Below, one piece after another: positions 9,182 through 17,510 of a DNA stretch of 64,000 nucleotides. Under the pieces are notes generated by a model. That model had not been told where the DNA came from. It made no database searches and was given only the letters and a program-made list of their open reading frames with translations. The stretch is from Hyphomicrobiaceae bacterium. GTDB lineage: Bacteria; Pseudomonadota; Alphaproteobacteria; Rhizobiales; Hyphomicrobiaceae. Each line of letters begins with the position of its first letter. Position 1 is the stretch's first letter. Position numbers and translations under genes: made by a program. The stretch lies in assembly GCA_022842785.1 (NCBI GenBank), contig JALHOW010000001.1:372001-436000 (forward strand), read 5' to 3'.

Positions 9182-9239
9182 TACGTGTGAAGCCAACGTT
9201 TCGGCGTTGCAAACCCGAGGACCACGCAGGAGACCGTCC

Positions 9240-10061
9240 ATGATCTCGCAGGCCGAAAAAGCCACCAGGTTCCAGGAGCTGCACAGCCGCCCGGGCACCT
9301 TCATCATCCCAAATCCCTGGGATGCCGGCACGGCCCGCCTTCTGACCTCGCTCGGCTTCGAGGCGCTAGCGACAACGAGCCTCGGTCTCGCCATCACCCT
9401 CGGTCGCAGCACAGTGACCCCGGCGGAGATCGTCGCCAACTGCAAGGCAATCGCGGACGCAACGAGCCTGCCGGTCAATGCGGATCTCGAGAACTGCGGC
9501 GCCGACGATCCAAAGACTGCTGCTCAGATGATCCGCCTTTCCGCAGAAGCGGGCATGGTAGGAGGCTCGATCGAGGACGCGACGGGCAACGCGGAACAGG
9601 CGATCTACGATTTCAATCTCGCCGTCGAACGTGTTCAGGCTGCCGTCGAGGTTGCCCGCTCGCTGCCATTCCCGTTCATGCTGACGGCGCGGGCAGAGAA
9701 TTTCGTCAATGGTCGCCATGATCTCGATGACACGATCCGGCGGCTCAAGGCATTCGAGGCGGTCGGAGCCGACGTTCTCTACGCACCGGGGCTCAGGGAT
9801 CTGGCGACGATCAAGGCCGTCGTCGCGGCGGTGTCAAAGCCAGTCAACGTGGTCATGAGCCATGCCGATACGAGCATCACCGCTGACGATCTTGCGGCTG
9901 TCGGTGTCAAACGCATCAGCGTCGGCGGCTCGATCGCGCGCTACGCCATGTCCGCCTTCCTCCAGGCAGGTCGAGAAATGAAAGAGCAGGGGCGGTTCAC
10001 GTTCATCAAGGACGCAGTGCCCTCAGGGGCGTTGAAAGCGGCCTTTTCCGCCTCGACGTAG
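9240..10061 (+). CDS. Isocitrate lyase / phosphoenolpyruvate mutase family enzyme
   Basis: A 273-residue TIM-barrel enzyme of the ICL/PEPM superfamily, which makes or breaks C-C or C-P bonds next to a carboxylate with Mg2+. Seen are IPNPWDAGTARLL near the N-terminus, the metal-site segment VNADLENC (Asp 82) and GGSIEDATG (Glu 112, Asp 113). The KKCGH loop of true isocitrate and methylisocitrate lyases is absent, so it is one of the many lyases, decarboxylases or hydrolases in this superfamily, such as dimethylmalate lyase or oxaloacetate decarboxylase. The start is set by CAGGAGA. It is divergent from a LysR gene and convergent with the aconitase X operon. Confidence 0.85.
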   Translation: MISQAEKATRFQELHSRPGTFIIPNPWDAGTARLLTSLGFEALATTSLGLAITLGRSTVTPAEIVANCKAIADATSLPVNADLENCGADDPKTAAQMIRLSAEAGMVGGSIEDATGNAEQAIYDFNLAVERVQAAVEVARSLPFPFMLTARAENFVNGRHDLDDTIRRLKAFEAVGADVLYAPGLRDLATIKAVVAAVSKPVNVVMSHADTSITADDLAAVGVKRISVGGSIARYAMSAFLQAGREMKEQGRFTFIKDAVPSGALKAAFSAST

Positions 10062-10094
10062 CTCCAATCAAAAACCGACGCCCAAGCTACCGCT

Positions 10095-10505
10095 TCAGCC
10101 ACCCACGGTGAGCGTCCCCGCGACCGGATCGACCGTGACGCTCTCGCCGCTCTTGATGGCTTGCGTGATGTCCACGTCGAAGCGGTCGATCAGCGGTAGA
10201 TCGGCGAACGCGGCTCCCTGCGCCATGATCGGATTGGCGAAGTTGAGGATGAGAGCCTTTGGCGTGCGACCGCTCTGAACCATGTCGCGCAGCATCCACG
10301 CCGAGGCGACGCCGCCCTTCGCGATGTTGAGGATGAGGATCTTGCCGACATAGCTCTGGCCAGCGAGCTTGTGCGCGGGCCGCGAGACGATGCCTTTGAC
10401 GAGATCGAGATCGTAGCGCGCGGAGAAATTATCCGAGGCAACGAGCGCTTCGCCCGTGACCTTGATGCCGGGACCTGGGTGACCTTTGTAGACGCGGGTG
10501 CTCAT
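10095..10505 (-). CDS. Aconitase X, small (swivel) subunit, DUF126
   Basis: A 136-residue protein matching the aconitase X swivel domain: MSTRVYKGHPGPGIKVTGEA at the start, then SFDLDLV-like SARYDLDLVKGIV and GKILILNIAKGGVASAWML. It forms a complex with the large subunit, with the active site between them. Its ATG overlaps the TGA of the large subunit gene by ATGA, so the two are translationally coupled. Bacterial two-subunit aconitase X proteins that have been studied dehydrate cis-3-hydroxy-L-proline; no hydroxyproline gene is near, so the substrate here is open. Confidence 0.88.
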   Translation of the reverse strand: MSTRVYKGHPGPGIKVTGEALVASDNFSARYDLDLVKGIVSRPAHKLAGQSYVGKILILNIAKGGVASAWMLRDMVQSGRTPKALILNFANPIMAQGAAFADLPLIDRFDVDITQAIKSGESVTVDPVAGTLTVGG

Positions 10506-11758
10506 GAGGAGGCTCCGACAATGCGGCCGGCAATGGCGCTTTCGACACAAGCGGACATGCTGTCGAGAATGGGCTCGTAGCCGTAGCCGCCGAGGATGTT
10601 GACGAGCTTTGCCGAGTTCGACATCAGCCGCTTCCAGCCATTGGCCTCGCCGATATCGCGCGCATACATCTGATAGAAGCACACACCCGAGAGGACCATG
10701 CCGCCCGCGCCTTCGATCGAGGCGGTGATGCCCATGCGGTCGGCAGCAGCCTTGATGTCCGGCGAGGTGGTGGCGATGAGCGTCACGCCCTTGTTGATCG
10801 TGCGACCATCGAGGTGATCGGCGAGCGTGCGCATCTCGAAGAGCGAAAGCTGCGGCGCGGCGAACACGACGACATCGAGCTTGTCGTCCTTGGGGCGATA
10901 GGAGGCCATGAGGCGGTCGATGTCGGCGCGGCCAAGCGACGTCGCGGCCGGCACAGGGCCATCGAACACGGCCTTGAGATCAGGCGCTTCAGGCGTGATG
11001 CCGATCATGTGGAAGAGCGGTGTCGAGCCGAAGCTCGCGAGCGCGGCGCCGAACTGTTTGATCTCGTCGGAGGTCACGGGGCCCTCGACGCCGCTCAGAA
11101 CGGGCACTTCCCAGTAGGAGCGCATGGCGCGGCCGACGAGGCCGCCGAGCGCGCCCCATTCGGCGAGATCGCGTGGGCGCGTCGTGACTTCGAAGTGCGT
11201 CTTGCCACGGCGGTAGCTGTCGAGATGATAGCCGTAACGTGGCGTGTAGCCGGTCAGCGCGGCAGCGAGCGCGGAAGGCCCGCCCTCGAAGTTCGTCCGC
11301 GCGCCGAGCACGCTGTTTGCGTAGATCGACGAGCCGGTGTCGCCGAAGGCAATGTGTTCGCCGAGCACGGGCGGGATGACCGACTGATAGTTGATGCAGG
11401 TGTTGGTCATCATGAAGCCGAGCGCCTCGAAGGCCGCTGTGGCGCGACGCTCGAGATCGGCCATGGTCTCGGTCTGGCCGAGGCGTTTGTAGGCATTGAA
11501 ATCTACGCCGCGCGGGTCGGTGATCGCGGGCACGCGGACACGGCGCTCGGCGAGCGGGAGCTTGGCGAGACCTTCCAGGAAATCGACGCCCGAGGGGCCG
11601 AGTGCCTCGGGATCGGCCATCAGATGCACCTGGGAAACAGGCACGCAGTTCTCGGCGTCGAAGAAGCGCCCGACCTTGAGGATCTGCTCCATGGCATATT
11701 TGCGCGCGGGCCCTTCGGCGCCTGCCAGCATGGCCGTCTGATGGTCATCGAGCTTCAT
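10502..11758 (-). CDS. Aconitase X, large (catalytic) subunit, DUF521
   Basis: A 418-residue aconitase X large subunit. The family core GEHIAFGDTGSSIYANSVLG and ARTNFEGGPSALAAALTG is intact. Cysteines at about 121 (MTNTC), 360 (SGVC) and 404 (SMSAC) are candidate iron-sulfur ligands. It is followed by the small subunit with an ATGA overlap. The enzyme is a cofactor-dependent dehydratase. Its tail-to-tail neighbour is an ICL/PEPM-family lyase, and a PrpF-family isomerase lies 2 kb away, which suggests branched di- or tricarboxylic acid metabolism rather than proline use. Confidence 0.9.
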   Translation of the reverse strand: MKLDDHQTAMLAGAEGPARKYAMEQILKVGRFFDAENCVPVSQVHLMADPEALGPSGVDFLEGLAKLPLAERRVRVPAITDPRGVDFNAYKRLGQTETMADLERRATAAFEALGFMMTNTCINYQSVIPPVLGEHIAFGDTGSSIYANSVLGARTNFEGGPSALAAALTGYTPRYGYHLDSYRRGKTHFEVTTRPRDLAEWGALGGLVGRAMRSYWEVPVLSGVEGPVTSDEIKQFGAALASFGSTPLFHMIGITPEAPDLKAVFDGPVPAATSLGRADIDRLMASYRPKDDKLDVVVFAAPQLSLFEMRTLADHLDGRTINKGVTLIATTSPDIKAAADRMGITASIEGAGGMVLSGVCFYQMYARDIGEANGWKRLMSNSAKLVNILGGYGYEPILDSMSACVESAIAGRIVGASS

Positions 11759-11859
11759 TCGGCATTCCCGTCCCTGAAATCATTCCAGACGGAGAATGCG
11801 TCCCAATGGGCGAGACGACAAGTCTCGAAACCACGCGTGTGAGGGAGGGCGATATGCAG

Positions 11860-11887
11860 AACGGCGGAGCGCTTGCGCTCCGCCGTT
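11860..11887 (-). terminator. Strong hairpin after the hsp20-DUF1150 genes
   Basis: A perfect inverted repeat, AACGGCGGAGC / GCTCCGCCGTT, with a six-base loop, lies 33 bases past the DUF1150 stop codon. No clear run of T follows on the minus strand (TTCTGCAT), so it is either a weak intrinsic terminator or a 3' stabilising hairpin. Confidence 0.45.
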
Positions 11888-11920
11888 CCGGAATTCAGCC
11901 GATGCTGGCGTGCACGTGCA

Positions 11921-12214
11921 TCAGTGCACCGTCGCGATCTCCAGGTCATCCCCGAGGGCATGGCTCATGGCGGCCTGTCGCGTGTCGGTAAGGGCGATGG
12001 GCGTGCCATCTGCCGCGTGCAGCGCATAAAGCGTCAGGCCGCGCGGCAGGTTGTCGATCGACGGGAAGCGCTCTTTTGCCTCCTCGGACGACATTGTACG
12101 GATGTACGCAATGATCCCATCGCCGAGACGGGCGAGATCGACTTCGCTCACGATCGGGGCGGTCATCTTCCTCGACGACCGACGCCGAGAACCGCTCTTG
12201 CTGCTTCTTTCCAT
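11921..12214 (-). CDS. DUF1150 family protein
   Basis: A 97-residue protein of the alphaproteobacterial DUF1150 family. Its core reads RLGDGIIAYIRTMSSEEAKERFP and LPRGLTLYALHAADGTPIALTDTRQAAMSHA. The N-terminus is basic and serine-rich. The start follows TTAGGAG. It lies 135 bases after hsp20 on the same strand, the usual arrangement of these two genes in this class, so it is probably heat- or stress-induced with it. Molecular function is not known. Confidence 0.88.
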   Translation of the reverse strand: MERSSKSGSRRRSSRKMTAPIVSEVDLARLGDGIIAYIRTMSSEEAKERFPSIDNLPRGLTLYALHAADGTPIALTDTRQAAMSHALGDDLEIATVH

Positions 12215-12349
12215 GACGGTACTCCTAACGTCTTAGAGGCGCAGGCTAGCCTCCATGACCAGCGCCTGCGGGGCTCCCCGACAGGGCCAGTCCGCTCATG
12301 CATCCGAATGTTCCGACGATTCGGCTGCGTGATCTGTAACTGAAACGAC

Positions 12350-12784
12350 TCACCCGGACGATTTCCGTCCAATTTCGATGCGGCGAATCAGCCGCTCGGG
12401 TGTGTGGCGGACGAGGTCGATGGCCAGAAGCCCATTGTTGAGGTCGGCATTGCGGACCTCGATCCCCTCGGCCAGGACGAATGTGCGCTGAAACTGCCGG
12501 GCGGCAATACCGCGGTGCAGAAATTCGCGCGACTTGTCGTCCTCTTGTTTGCCCCGAATGGTGAGCTGGTTGTCCTCGAGCGTGATGTCGAGCTGATCGC
12601 GCGTGAAGCCGGCGACCGCGAGCGTGATCCTGAGCGTTTCCGCGGAAGACTCGCCCTTGGGAATTCGCTCGATGTTGTACGGGGGATAGCCATCGGCGCC
12701 GCCTTTTGCGACGCGATCCACCAGCCGCTCGATCTGATCGAAGCCAAGCAACAGCGGGCTCGAAAGGAGCGACATCCGTGGCAT
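12350..12784 (-). CDS. Small heat-shock protein, Hsp20 / alpha-crystallin family
   Basis: A 144-residue ATP-independent holdase chaperone of the cytoplasm. The alpha-crystallin domain runs from about residue 36 (YNIERIPKGESSAETLRITLAVAG) through QLTIRGKQEDD to the end of FVLAEGIEVRNADLNNGLLAIDL. The N-terminus MPRMSLLSSPLLLGFDQIERL is the rhizobial class A type. It is the first gene of a pair with DUF1150. A heat-sensing leader would be expected upstream, but I could not show one convincingly. Confidence 0.95.
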   Translation of the reverse strand: MPRMSLLSSPLLLGFDQIERLVDRVAKGGADGYPPYNIERIPKGESSAETLRITLAVAGFTRDQLDITLEDNQLTIRGKQEDDKSREFLHRGIAARQFQRTFVLAEGIEVRNADLNNGLLAIDLVRHTPERLIRRIEIGRKSSG

Positions 12785-13049
12785 TGCCGTAAGCCCTTTC
12801 CTAAGCGACCTCGCACACCCTTTGCGATCGGCCGGCCCCTGTCAGGCGTCCGGCTCTCCGCGCGGCCCCGTACCCGGGCGCCTGGGCGTGCCTCATTAAT
12901 ATGGGGAGGGAGAGAATGACTTCAAGCAACGGCGCTGTGGCTTTTCGGACGCTGCGGGGAGGGCTGATTGCCATCAGAATGTCGCGGGGGCGCGCCAGAA
13001 GGGGCGCCGCATCGGCCGGGAGACCGCGCGTTCAACGGAGATACAACAC

Positions 13050-13703
13050 ATGCGGATGGCATTGCTGCGTTCAGCCTGTCTGGCGCTGGTCATGGGAGTG
13101 GGCGTTCTGGGCGGTCTCGCGCCGGCCCTGGCGCAGATCACATCGAAGCCCGAGGAGGTGCTGACGCCTGAGGAAATTGCCGAGCGCGAGGGCCGCAAGG
13201 CCTGCAAGGTGGCGATCTGCGCGGCCTTTCACAAGAAGGTAGCCGAGGGCGGCGACATCGCCTGCAACGTGCTGAAGTCCTGGCGCAAGGAGCAGCTCCA
13301 GAAAATGGTGGAGCGGGCCAAGGTCTCCTGGCCCTGGGGCAAGGTAAAGTGCGTCGCCGACATCCGGCTCAAGCGCGCGGATCTCGCCAAGGCCATGAGC
13401 GAGGGGACCTTCGTCGCCGATATCGGCAAGCACGAAGTCAACTGCGAGATCGAGCGGGAAAACGAGGCGCCGTCGAAGATCAGCTTCGCCTTCACACCGA
13501 AAGTGACCTTCGAGAAGGGTAAGGCGACGAAGGCGTCGCTGAACTGGGGCGCGATCGATGCACCGACGCTGGTGAAGGGCGCCATGTGGACGGCGACCGC
13601 GACCGACAACACCTTCAATGTCCTGCAATCGACCGTGGTCGAGGACATCAACGACTTCATCGGACCGAAGTGCGACGAGGTGAAGGACGAATGGGCGAAG
13701 TAG
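13050..13703 (+). CDS. Secreted protein of unknown function
   Basis: 217 residues with a signal peptide (MRMALLRSACLALVMGVGVL, cleavage near ALAQ at 29). The mature part has five cysteines, among them a CKVAICAAF pair, and a charged helical half followed by a beta-rich half (VNCEIEREN, KISFAFTPKVTF). Conserved-looking text such as KVKCVADIRLKRADLAKAM suggests a periplasmic protein found in related Hyphomicrobiales, but I do not recognise a named domain. GGAG precedes the start. It is tail-to-tail with the PrpF gene, 13 bases apart. Confidence 0.75.
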   Translation: MRMALLRSACLALVMGVGVLGGLAPALAQITSKPEEVLTPEEIAEREGRKACKVAICAAFHKKVAEGGDIACNVLKSWRKEQLQKMVERAKVSWPWGKVKCVADIRLKRADLAKAMSEGTFVADIGKHEVNCEIERENEAPSKISFAFTPKVTFEKGKATKASLNWGAIDAPTLVKGAMWTATATDNTFNVLQSTVVEDINDFIGPKCDEVKDEWAK

Positions 13704-13716
13704 CTCAGGCGTCCTC

Positions 13717-14883
13717 TTAACCGGCAGCAGCTCCGCGGACGAGCACGCGCCCCTCGAAGAGCCGGCGGGACGTGCGATAGACGGCGGCGTACTCCGCGTG
13801 AGCGGGGCTGTTTGCGGTTTCCGGCATCACCCGCGCATCCACGTGCGTGATGCCGGACGGCTGCGCGATGCGGATCGCGGAAGCGTCCGCAGAGAGGCCC
13901 TTCGCGCACGCGGCGGGGATCGTTCCTGCGAGCCTCGTCGCGACCGCGAGGCAGAGCGCGCCGGTCAGCGGCACGGCGCGGTGCGCCTGTCCGACCGAGA
14001 TCATGCGCACGGAAATGTCCATGTCGGCCGGGCCGAGCTTCACGCCGGCGAACGTGATCGCCTCGCGTGGGGCGGCGACCATGGCCACCTTGGGCACACT
14101 CTTGATGCGCGCCGCCTCGTCGAGATCGCGCGCGAGCCCCATGGCGACCGAGGCTGCGCTTCGAATGGCTTCGAGATTGGCCTGCAGCGTCGCGTTGACC
14201 TCGATCGCGGCTGGCATCTCGATGCCTGAGCACCCGAGCGCTTCAGCGGCGACGAAAACGCAAGGATTGGCCGCATCGACGAGGCTCGCGGCAATGTGGC
14301 CGAGACCGGGAATATTCAGTTCATCGATGGGTCGGCCTGTCGGCAGCAGCTTGCCGGTGCGCGCACCACCGGGTGCCATGAACTCCAGTCGGATGGGGGC
14401 GCCGGTTCCCGCGACTCCGTCGAGGGCCATGGTGCCGTCGACGGCCGCCTCGCTACCATCGAGCGGAAAGCGCGCGACGATGATCTTCTGCGTATTCGTA
14501 TTGTGGATGCGCACGATGGCGCGGCCGTCTGCGGGCGGCGGCACGAGACCTTCGTCGATCGCGAAGGGGCCGATGGCCGAGGACATGTTTCCGCAGTTGC
14601 CGGCGTAGTCGACGGCGTCGTCCGTGACGCCGATCTGCGCGAACGTGTAGTCGACATCCGCATCGGACCGGCTCGGCGGGCCGATCACGCACACCTTGGA
14701 GAGCGAGGAGACGCCGCCGCCCATGCCATCGAGCTGGCGCCCGCTCGGGTCATCGGCACCGATGGCGGCACGAAAGATCGGCGCCCAGGCATCCCGCTCG
14801 CGGGGCAGGTCGCGTGCGTGAAACATGACGGCCTTCGACGTGCCGCCACGCATGAACACGGCTGGAATGCGCACCTGCTTCAT
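13717..14883 (-). CDS. PrpF-family isomerase (aconitate/methylaconitate/itaconate-type)
   Basis: A 388-residue member of the PrpF family, cofactor-free isomerases that move a double bond in substituted aconitates or itaconates. The opening VRIPAVFMRGGTSKAVMFHA carries the Ser/Lys active-site loop; GNCGNMSSAIGPFAIDEG is the second half-site; the C-terminal half repeats the diaminopimelate-epimerase-like fold. Known members include methylaconitate isomerase, methylitaconate isomerase and oxalomesaconate tautomerase. It is the second gene of an operon, 27 bases after the M20 hydrolase. No prpB, prpC or prpD gene is near, so it is not the standard methylcitrate cycle. Confidence 0.9.
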   Translation of the reverse strand: MKQVRIPAVFMRGGTSKAVMFHARDLPRERDAWAPIFRAAIGADDPSGRQLDGMGGGVSSLSKVCVIGPPSRSDADVDYTFAQIGVTDDAVDYAGNCGNMSSAIGPFAIDEGLVPPPADGRAIVRIHNTNTQKIIVARFPLDGSEAAVDGTMALDGVAGTGAPIRLEFMAPGGARTGKLLPTGRPIDELNIPGLGHIAASLVDAANPCVFVAAEALGCSGIEMPAAIEVNATLQANLEAIRSAASVAMGLARDLDEAARIKSVPKVAMVAAPREAITFAGVKLGPADMDISVRMISVGQAHRAVPLTGALCLAVATRLAGTIPAACAKGLSADASAIRIAQPSGITHVDARVMPETANSPAHAEYAAVYRTSRRLFEGRVLVRGAAAG

Positions 14884-14910
14884 GGGCTCGCTCTCGCGTC
14901 GCGTATGCCT

Positions 14911-16044
14911 CTAATCCAGCGTGCGCAGCAACTCGGCGAAAAGCCTGCAGCGCGGCACCATCGACGACACGAGCATGTGCTCCTCGAAGGTGTGTGCGCT
15001 CGCGCCGTCCACGCCGAGGCCGTCGAGCGTGGCCACACCGAGTGCGCCGGTGAAATTGCCGTCGCTGCCGCCGCCGAACGAGCCGTGATCGAGCTTGAAG
15101 CCGATGTTGGCTGCTATGTCGTGCGCCTTCTCGTAGAGTGCCATGGTCTGGCGATGAGGTTGCCAGAGGGGCCGCACGGGGCCGCGCTCGACCTTCACCG
15201 TGATGCCGTCGTTCTCGGATTCGAGCGCCATCATGCGCTCGGTGACCTCTTCGAAGATCGCCTGTGTCGGCGCGACCGTCAGTACCTGCGCGCGGCAGCG
15301 AATGGGCATGACATTGACGAACGTGCCGCCTTCGATCGTGCCGACCGAGAAGGTCATGCCGCGCTCGAAATCGGTCATGTTCTCGATGCGCTCGATGAGA
15401 CCTGCCATGGCGCGGATGGCGCTGCGGCCCTGACGGTTGGTGGCGCCGGCATGCGCGGGGCGGCCTTCGACGTCGATCCAGAAGCGCTGGAAGGCGAAGC
15501 GGCCTGTGACGATCACGCCGTTCTTGCAGGGCTCGGTGACGAGCACGTAGCGGTGTGCGCGGGCTTCCTGCTCGATGCGCTCGCGCGATGACGGGCTGCC
15601 GATCTCTTCGTCGGGAATGAGCATGTAGGTGACGGGAAGCTGTGCGCCCCCGTTCTCGCGCGCGATCTTCAAAGCCTCGATGGCGATCGCGACGCCGCCC
15701 TTCATGTCATAGATGCCGGGGCCGAAGTAACGGTCGCCGTCACGGCGCAGCGGCAAGCGGCCGGCGAGCGTGCCGACCGGGTGGATTGTGTCGAGATGCG
15801 AGAGAATGAGAATGCCGGGGCTGTTCGTGCCGTCGCGGCCCGGAAAGCGCACGAGCACGACATCCCCAAGACCGCCCGTGCCGGGGTGGCGCTCGATTGT
15901 GCCGCCGAGCTTCGCGAGATCGGCGCTGACGAGATCCATCATGCGGTTCACGCCGGCGATGTGATTGGTCGGGCTTTCCTCGCGCACCCACGGCAGCAGG
16001 CGCTCGAGCATTGCATCGGCGTTGAAGAGTTCTTTGGAAAGCAC
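14911..16044 (-). CDS. M20-family zinc amidohydrolase/peptidase
   Basis: A 377-residue M20 metallohydrolase like ArgE, DapE or carboxypeptidase G2. Metal and catalytic motifs are LSHLDTIHPVG, YDMKGGVAIAIEAL and IPDEEIGSPSS, and the last His ligand lies in DGASAHTFEEHML. The dimerisation domain carries GRPAHAGATNRQGRSAI. The GTG at 16044 is preferred because CAGGAG lies nine bases upstream; the ATG at 16092 would add 16 unlike residues. It is cotranscribed with the PrpF-family gene, so it may release an acid substrate from an amide conjugate. Confidence 0.85.
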   Translation of the reverse strand: MLSKELFNADAMLERLLPWVREESPTNHIAGVNRMMDLVSADLAKLGGTIERHPGTGGLGDVVLVRFPGRDGTNSPGILILSHLDTIHPVGTLAGRLPLRRDGDRYFGPGIYDMKGGVAIAIEALKIARENGGAQLPVTYMLIPDEEIGSPSSRERIEQEARAHRYVLVTEPCKNGVIVTGRFAFQRFWIDVEGRPAHAGATNRQGRSAIRAMAGLIERIENMTDFERGMTFSVGTIEGGTFVNVMPIRCRAQVLTVAPTQAIFEEVTERMMALESENDGITVKVERGPVRPLWQPHRQTMALYEKAHDIAANIGFKLDHGSFGGGSDGNFTGALGVATLDGLGVDGASAHTFEEHMLVSSMVPRCRLFAELLRTLD

Positions 16045-16302
16045 GTCAGTCGTCTCCTGGTTCAGTGCGGGCCTGACGGAGCAGTGGCTCATCCTCGCGA
16101 ATCGCGCAGCGGCGCGACGCCAAGCGCAGTCTTATATTAGACCAAGCAGGCGGACTTGTGTGCAGGTGTCGTGCTGCAAAATGGCTCGCCTGCAGGCCAA
16201 AAAGTCATGCCATCTGCCAATTGACAGTTCGTGTGATCCGCGTTTGCGGGGCGGTTCGGCATGCTGCACACTACCTCGGAGGAAATACCCAGGAGAGACC
16301 AA

Positions 16303-17496
16303 ATGGCCAGTTCATCGAGCCCGCTGCCGCATGGCGTTTTCACCATGCAGGCCCAGGAGCGCATCGTATTCGGTGAGCCGGCGGGCAAAGCTTTGCTTAC
16401 GGAACTGGAGCAGCGCGGTGCGCGGCGCGTGTTCATTACCTCGACGCGGTCCCTGGCCAAGCTTTCGGACGGTCCCCTGCAGGCAATCGAGAAGGCGCTC
16501 GGTAGCCTCCATGTCGGCACGTTCAGCGCGATTTCTTCCCACAGCCCTCGCGAGGATGTGATCGCCGGCGCGGCGGCGGCGCGCAAGGCAGAGGCCGATA
16601 TCATCGTGGCGGTCGGTGGTGGCTCGGTCATTGATGCGACTAAGGCCATGCTCATGTGCCTCTGGCATAGTATCGAGTGCCCGAGCGCGATGGAGCCATA
16701 CCGGTCGGGGCGCGACGATGGCCGCATCCCCATGCCCATGGAACCGTCGCCTTACGCGATCCGCATGCTGGCCATTCCGACCACGCTGTCCGCCGCGGAG
16801 TTCACGCCCAATGCGGGCATTACCAACAGTGCAACTCATTTCAAGCAGTCCTTCAGCCACCGACTGTTCGCGCCGGTAGCCGTGATCCTCGATCCGGTCA
16901 TGACGTTGGCGACGCCGGAATGGCTGCTCGTCTCGACCGGCATCCGTTCGGTCGATCACGCGGTCGAGTCCTATTGCTCGCCGACGGCCAATCCGGCCAC
17001 CGAGCCCTTGTCGCTGCAAGGATTGCGGCTGCTGCACCGGTCGTTGCCGGCGATCATCGAGCGTCCGAATGATCTTGCCGCGCGGCTCGATGCCCAGTTC
17101 GGCATGTGGCAGGCCATCGCGGCCTCCATTGCGGGCGCCGGGAGCGGGGCGAGCCACGGCATCGGCTATGTGCTGGGCTCAGGCTATGGCGTTCCGCATG
17201 GGCACACGAGCTGCGTCATGCTGCCGGCGGTCCTGCGCTGGAACGTCGACTTCAACGGTGAGCGCCAGAAGGCACTGAGCGTGGCCATGGGCGCGCCCGA
17301 CCGTCCAGCCGGCGATCTCGTTGCCGAGCTCGTCCAGCGCATTGGCCAGCCCGGCAACTTGCGCGCGCTCGGTATCAAGCGCGAGAGCCTCCCGGATATC
17401 GCCGAGCGCGCCATGACCTATGCGCCCGTGCGCCGCAATCCGAAGAAGATCAGCGGCCCGGCCGACGTGACGGAGATCCTCGAGATCGCCTGGTAG
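16303..17496 (+). CDS. Iron-containing alcohol dehydrogenase, maleylacetate-reductase-like
   Basis: A 397-residue group III alcohol dehydrogenase. The NAD(P) loop reads VAVGGGSVIDATKAM, and metal-ligand histidines fit RSVDHAVE, GASHGIGYVLG and GVPHGHTSC. The short opening PLPHGVFTMQAQERIVFG resembles maleylacetate reductases, which reduce 2-en-4-oxo acids in aromatic breakdown; no ring-opening dioxygenase is present in the window. The start is fixed by AGGAGAG. It diverges from the M20-PrpF operon across 258 bases and is convergent with an MFS carrier. Confidence 0.87.
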   Translation: MASSSSPLPHGVFTMQAQERIVFGEPAGKALLTELEQRGARRVFITSTRSLAKLSDGPLQAIEKALGSLHVGTFSAISSHSPREDVIAGAAAARKAEADIIVAVGGGSVIDATKAMLMCLWHSIECPSAMEPYRSGRDDGRIPMPMEPSPYAIRMLAIPTTLSAAEFTPNAGITNSATHFKQSFSHRLFAPVAVILDPVMTLATPEWLLVSTGIRSVDHAVESYCSPTANPATEPLSLQGLRLLHRSLPAIIERPNDLAARLDAQFGMWQAIAASIAGAGSGASHGIGYVLGSGYGVPHGHTSCVMLPAVLRWNVDFNGERQKALSVAMGAPDRPAGDLVAELVQRIGQPGNLRALGIKRESLPDIAERAMTYAPVRRNPKKISGPADVTEILEIAW

Positions 17497-17510
17497 GTCG
17501 GTCTCGGGCT

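Noticed and set aside
12785-12900. Possible ROSE-type RNA thermometer before hsp20
   Set aside because: A TAGGA-like ribosome site with TCGCT beside it is present, but I could not build the multi-hairpin layout with the conserved anti-SD segment. Folding and alignment to known ROSE elements would decide.
13229-14233. A long minus-strand open frame of 334 codons across the secreted protein and PrpF genes
   Set aside because: Its residues are arginine-rich low-complexity text from an antisense frame; the two real genes explain the region with signal peptide and family motifs.
14296-15591. A plus-strand open frame of 431 codons over the PrpF and M20 genes
   Set aside because: Antisense shadow; both minus-strand genes have complete family motifs, while this frame has none and no ribosome site.
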